DNA of 38,391 nucleotides from contig JAUCBJ010003351.1 of the NCBI GenBank assembly GCA_032718475.1, positions 1 to 38,391 of the forward strand, read 5' to 3'. The first letter of the stretch is position 1. The number at the start of each line of letters is the position of its first letter. This document shows positions 34,680-38,391 of this stretch, one piece after another. Source of the DNA: Nemertoderma westbladi. Its lineage: Eukaryota > Xenacoelomorpha > Nemertodermatida > Nemertodermatidae. Both the position numbers and the translations under genes were made by a program. The notes under the pieces were generated by a model that was not told the origin of the DNA, made no database searches, and worked only from the letters and a program-made list of their open reading frames with translations.

Positions 34680-34860
34680 CAGTGACAGCGAGGATATAGA
34701 GCGTGAACTGCTTCCACAATAATGTTTGCCGGCGCAGGTTCAAATCTAAGCAAAGGCTGTAGACAATTCGCACTGTTGTGTCCCGAGGCAAGACACTCTA
34801 GATATTGACGGATAGTACGGAGAGTGTGACGGCATCCCCGCCTCAGGTTGCCACCGGTGT
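34680..34860 (+). mobile_element. Degenerate tRNA-derived SINE (probable)
   Basis: A good Pol III B-box match, GGTTCAAATCT, lies at about 34736. About 35 bases later comes GTTGTGTCCCGAGGCAAGAC, which resembles a tail domain I recall from many animal SINEs (a GTGTCC...GGCAAGACAC block). The A box and the ends are not clear, and no target duplication was found. Confidence 0.4.
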
Positions 34861-35020
34861 TACGTTCACTGATAATTTTACTTTATGCTCAACTTGAATG
34901 TACTTGACCGTCTCTTTCAATCACCGATAATACAATAATGATATTTTGTAACCGCATTCCAGTCCTAAAAGAGCGGCCAATGGGTTATTATACTGCCTTC
35001 TGTGCCATTCGGGCTTAGCT

Positions 35021-35032
35021 TCGACTCTCACA
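35021..35032. repeat. SINE target-site duplication, left
   Basis: TCGACTCTCACA, repeated exactly at 35272-35283 on the other side of the SINE. Confidence 0.9.
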
Positions 35033-35271
35033 AGCAAGCAAACAGTTGGCCGCGAAGCCGGACGCGACCCGAAGGCTCCCCTTTCGATAGCTGCTACCCA
35101 AGGGTAGGGGTGGGCGCTACTCCAATCCCAAGATTTGCTCCCAGTTATTTAACTGGTACTCATTTTATCGACCCCAGCGGATGAAAGGCTGAGTGGACCC
35201 TGGCGGGGCTGAACCTACAACCAATAGATTGTAGGCCCGGCGCTCAACCAACTGAGCTACCCCGCCCCGCC
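35033..35271 (-). mobile_element. tRNA-derived SINE, 239 bp, complete
   Basis: On the minus strand it starts with a tRNA-like head. The A box TAGCTCAGTTGG lies near its start and a B-box-like GGTTCAGCCCC about 40 bases later. Then comes a central block with GGTCGATAAAATGAGTACC and AACTGGGAGCAAATCTTGGG, and it ends in a short TTGC-type simple repeat. Identical 12-bp direct repeats flank it. The central block resembles a domain I recall from cephalopod and other lophotrochozoan SINEs. Too altered to be a working tRNA. Confidence 0.88.
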
Positions 35272-35283
35272 TCGACTCTCACA
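35272..35283. repeat. SINE target-site duplication, right
   Basis: TCGACTCTCACA, an exact match to 35021-35032. It marks the 5' end of the minus-strand SINE. Confidence 0.9.
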
Positions 35284-35456
35284 GATATAAAATAAATTGA
35301 TAATTAAACTGTAAAGTGTACATTAACGAAAAGCAAAAAAAGTCACCAACACGTAACATTAAAATAAATAATTAAGTGAATAATAAACATGACATTGATG
35401 TTCAGTTATTATAATTACATATATCAAGTTTAATATACTGACTGTGGTCGAATTAG

Positions 35457-35891
35457 TTATATAAACAGTGGATAAGGCATTGGCACCCAGGTTGGCGGAC
35501 GTTTCGACTGACCAATCAGGGACTCACAATCGCGTTCTATATCTTCGTAACCCACGGCAACCACATTGGGTTTATCGTTTCGGTGTCGGTAACAGTGAAT
35601 CGCCATGGCGACAGCACTGAATGTGAAACCGGTAAAGGCGACAATTACAATCACCAAACTGATAGCATTTGCAGTGGCTGGATCGATCGCTTTAGTACCG
35701 TTAACGTAGTTGTACTGATACTCGGTACAACACTCACGAATATCCGTGCAGCATTTAATCCTTGGGATTATATCGTCCTCATTCTGGATACATTCAGTCT
35801 GGTTGCGACATTCCTGTCCGTTCGTCACCGACACTAACACCAGAATAATTACGCCGCTCAATATCTTAAACCCGTCACTTTCTCCACCCAT
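35457..35891 (-). CDS. Shisa-like single-pass cysteine-rich membrane protein 2
   Basis: A 144-residue paralogue of the protein at 25579-26022. Signal peptide, the six-cysteine ectodomain (C28, C34, CC47-48, CC54-55), sequons NQT and NGT, a membrane span at about 77-100, and a tail with HRNDKPNVVAVGY ending PMPYPLFI. The tail lacks the YSEL motif of paralogue 1 and reads GYEDIERDC instead. The DNA of the first 63 codons differs from paralogue 1 at only about two positions, while the membrane span and tail differ at many. An in-frame upstream ATG at 35930 would add 13 residues. I chose the ATG at 35891 because identity with the paralogue begins exactly there. Function by family (Shisa/WBP1/VOPP1-like adaptor) is inferred from pattern only. 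Confidence 0.78.
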   Translation of the reverse strand: MGGESDGFKILSGVIILVLVSVTNGQECRNQTECIQNEDDIIPRIKCCTDIRECCTEYQYNYVNGTKAIDPATANAISLVIVIVAFTGFTFSAVAMAIHCYRHRNDKPNVVAVGYEDIERDCESLIGQSKRPPTWVPMPYPLFI

Positions 35892-36388
35892 TACAGTAAT
35901 ATATAATATATTCTTATCTTGTATTTTCAAATACTGCGGGTTAAATATATTAGGAATCAGTAATCAGTGAAAATAGCGAATCATTAAAACTTTCAGATAT
36001 AATTTTTTTTTAATATTTAAAGTTTTTTCTTTTGAAAATTAAATTTGTTATATAAACTATGCTTGTAATTAAACTCTGTTATTAACTATGCTTATTGCAT
36101 ATATCATAAATTGTTATTGTAATGTTAGCTGCATGGTTATATAAGGAGTTTGTCTTGGTTGTCATTATTTATTATGATATTGTAAGAGGACCCTGTTGTG
36201 CAACTGGCCACCTGGTGTTGCATTTTCATTGACTAAGCCTACATGTCGCCGCCATACCAATGTTTAGCCTTGCGCTATAGTATCTGCCATGCGCCCATTC
36301 ATTCTACAGTAGGATAATCCTACGTAATGTACATTAGATACAGATCTGCTTGGATTTATATTTTAAAACCAACATGCAACAACATATG
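35892..36388. other. Upstream region of Shisa-like 2; no gene seen
   Basis: AT-rich sequence expected to contain the 5' UTR and promoter of the minus-strand gene. No domain and no clear promoter element can be assigned. Confidence 0.4.
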
Positions 36389-36731
36389 CAATGACTCCAG
36401 AAACCTTCAGTTCGAAACAGACATAACTTGCAGGCAAGTACTCCAGAAACCTACTTACAGTTGGAAACAGACAAAACCTGCAAGCAATGTTTCGTGAAAA
36501 CTTAAGTTCGAAACAGACTAAATTTGCAAGCAATGTCTAGTGAAACGATCAGTTCGAAACAGACATAACTTGCAAGCAATGTCGCGAGAAACCTACAGTT
36601 CGAAACAGACGTAACTTGCAAGCAATGTCGCGAGAAACCTACAGTTGGAAACAGAGATAACTTGCAAGCAATGTCTAGTGAAACCATCAGTTCGAAACAG
36701 ACTTAACTTGCAAGCAATATCGCGAGAAACC
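36389..36731 (+). repeat. 46-bp minisatellite, about 7 units
   Basis: Imperfect units of about 46 bp containing GAAACAGACATAACTTGCAA, GCAATGTCGCGAGAAACC and CAGTTC. The array stops abruptly at the LTR that begins at 36732, so it was interrupted by that insertion. The presumed 5-bp target is AAACC (36727-36731), whose partner lies outside the window. Confidence 0.9.
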
Positions 36732-37919
36732 TGTTCGCGCTTTCAGACCTTTGGCAGTTTAACCCGCCAAATTAGGATGTCTTCTAGATATTAAATCGCC
36801 TTTTAGCCTATGACAAATATTTGATTCACTACACTAGTCGAAACCAATCTGTGCGCGATCATTCACCCGCTGGATATACCCGGGAGATTGGGTTCGACGG
36901 CTTAATTTTATTGCTATGTAAGCCTAATGTATTATTCGACTGACAGTATTATATAATCTCTGACAATATTATTCACCTTCGGGGAATATTAACAGTTCCT
37001 TTAGGACGTGGCGCTTTATCTATATAAACAGAGTTATGACTTAAACTACTCACAACGATATGGCTTAATTATAATTCACATATATGGCGCATTCTTTAGG
37101 AATTGCTTCTTTAACAGAATCACTCATACACAATGCTGCACAATACTGCACACTAATCTGCCAATCTTCACTGATTTTAGTCACATATAAAAGGAACACA
37201 GACTGACTCATGTAGGGTCTATCAAATAACATTAGATTCACTTCAAACCACTTTAACATAAGTCACAATCGTTATAGGTAACCTTTCTCTCTTACCTTCG
37301 GTATATCAAGAATATTGGGTTTTCGGGGTTATTTCTCGTTATTCCAATATAATAATTCATCAACAAATATAATGAATAACCGACAACAAATAGCAGTATA
37401 CAGTATTGATTGAGCCGAGTCACGCCGTGATCGTGACTACGAAATTGCAGAGTGATATTCACAGAGTTAAAGGATATATGTCCTTATAATTAAACCTACT
37501 AGTGTTGGGCTAAAAAGCAGAAAAGCACAAAACACTACAACAAAGCCGTTCTTTCGTGGCTTTGAAAAACTCGTGACTACTCTCTATACGAGGATACCAA
37601 CTACCCTTATTCCACGAAGCTCCCGTTCAACACAGAGAAAGAGCAGTGAGATAGGAAAATTCAGTTCAGTAGCTCTGTGATAGGTCAAAATCAAGGCTAA
37701 CTCAAATTCTATTGGGAGATACAAAACAGGGCTATGACGCAACCTTCTTAGGCTGGTTGGCCGATTAAACAGAGCCCAGATACCTGCGTACAGCAAATCA
37801 GCCAATAAGCCGGTAGCTTGCGCTATTCGAGTTATAGATCCCCTTTTAGAGTATTCAGCGACTGGGGGGGAACTGGTTAGCAAGGCAAACGAATCAGTTA
37901 TCCCACAAAAGCTTTTACA
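36732..37919 (-). mobile_element. LTR copy 4 (3' LTR), 1.19 kb
   Basis: On the minus strand it starts TGTAAAAGCTTTTGTG right after the polypurine tract TTCTGGGAGCGG (37920-37931) and ends GCGCGAACA at 36732. The U3-like first half is very close to copy 1, while the rest is more diverged. It is the 3' LTR of a minus-strand element whose internal part continues to the right edge of the window. Confidence 0.9.
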
Positions 37920-37997
37920 CCGCTCCCAGAAAATGGGATTTAAGTCTATAAAATATACAAAATCACAATTTCTAATATACATAAATACTCTAAACAG

Positions 37998-38391
37998 TTA
38001 GTCTTTCTTGCGCGGACGGCGTTTACGCAGTTTTTTAAAGCTAGCAAGAGTCATTTTCTCTTTGGGGGAAGCCACTTTACTAGGAGGGCCATAACTCCTG
38101 GGTGAAGGGTGCAATATGATTGCATTAGAAGGTTTGGGTTTACGGTCGGTGTCTCGTCCATTTCGATATGCTTCTCCTCGAGCTGATTTTCCTCCGCTTG
38201 TCATGGGATACGTTCGTCCAAAACTCTCGCAGAGAATAGGGTTTTCTAAGCTTGATATCTTCTTTGAGATTCGAGGTTTCCCAATCGAACTGAGATAAGG
38301 CCAATTCGTTTATCGATTGGACTTACTGTTATAACTTACGTTTATCTGAACAAACGCAGGTTTCTTTTTTGATCTTTATAGAATAGCGTTT
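37998..38391 (-). pseudogene. 3' end of the zinc-knuckle ORF in a second, internally deleted copy
   Basis: It ends with the same basic tail as the ORF at 9251 (PSNAIILHPSPRSYGPP, then FKKLRKRRPRKKD). Just upstream, at about 38170-38290, it matches the region around 6250-6390 of the first copy (NLKEDIKLRKPYSLREF against NLEEDIELGRTYSLQEF). The two parts meet at about the positions equivalent to 6387 and 9099, so about 2.7 kb including the zinc knuckles is missing. The upstream match is in a different frame from the tail, so the copy is not functional. The feature is cut by the window edge. Confidence 0.82.

Noticed and set aside
35195-35271. A functional tRNA gene on the minus strand
   Set aside because: The anticodon and T arms do not fold properly, and it is the head of a SINE with target duplications at both ends.
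37584-37982. 132-codon minus-strand ORF spanning the start of LTR copy 4
   Set aside because: It crosses the polypurine tract and LTR start. The same region in copy 1 is not kept open as a protein, so it is a chance frame.

Overview
This window looks like invertebrate animal nuclear DNA. It is AT-rich, has spliceable exons with animal protein domains (ribonuclease-inhibitor-type leucine-rich repeats, a transmembrane fibrinogen-related protein, a pair of Shisa-like cysteine-rich membrane proteins), and is full of animal-type retroelements (BEL/Pao, an AP-endonuclease LINE, a tRNA-derived SINE). The central domain of the SINE resembles, from memory, one described in cephalopods and other lophotrochozoans. 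That hints at Lophotrochozoa but does not prove it.

Layout. Bases 1-10366 are nested retroelements. They hold a 3' LTR (44-1236) inserted in a decayed BEL/Pao pol (1237-3588), non-coding sequence with a diverged duplication (about 4170-4551), then a decayed ORF of about 1,270 codons carrying retroviral-type zinc knuckles (5356-9251), followed directly by a polypurine tract and another LTR of the same family (9323-10366). A 21-bp minisatellite follows (10367-10830). From 11666 to 25375 lie two in-phase exons of an LRR gene on the + strand. Their 13.1-kb intron is almost entirely a 27-bp minisatellite (about 12.11-12.73 kb) and a giant 30-bp array of roughly 350 units (12841-24835). A solo LTR (19932-21185, minus) sits inside that array with a 5-bp target duplication.

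From 25.5 to 36 kb the host genes lie on the minus strand. Two Shisa-like paralogues (25579-26022 and 35457-35891) flank an intronless-CDS type II membrane fibrinogen-domain protein (27758-29203) and a LINE (29937-34046). The LINE carries a 5'-truncated relative inserted with an 11-bp target duplication. A 27-bp tandem array, two SINE-like elements and an inverted repeat fill 34.0-35.3 kb. Bases 36389-38391 hold a 46-bp minisatellite interrupted by a fourth LTR (36732-37919, minus) and the internally deleted 3' end of its element, running off the window.

The host genes look like receptor or cell-surface genes plus an LRR protein. I see no operon-like logic. The most interesting points are the satellite-filled LRR intron, the LTR family whose 3'-terminal gene is an unidentified zinc-knuckle ORF, its repeated insertion into tandem repeats, and the patchy identity of the Shisa-like pair.
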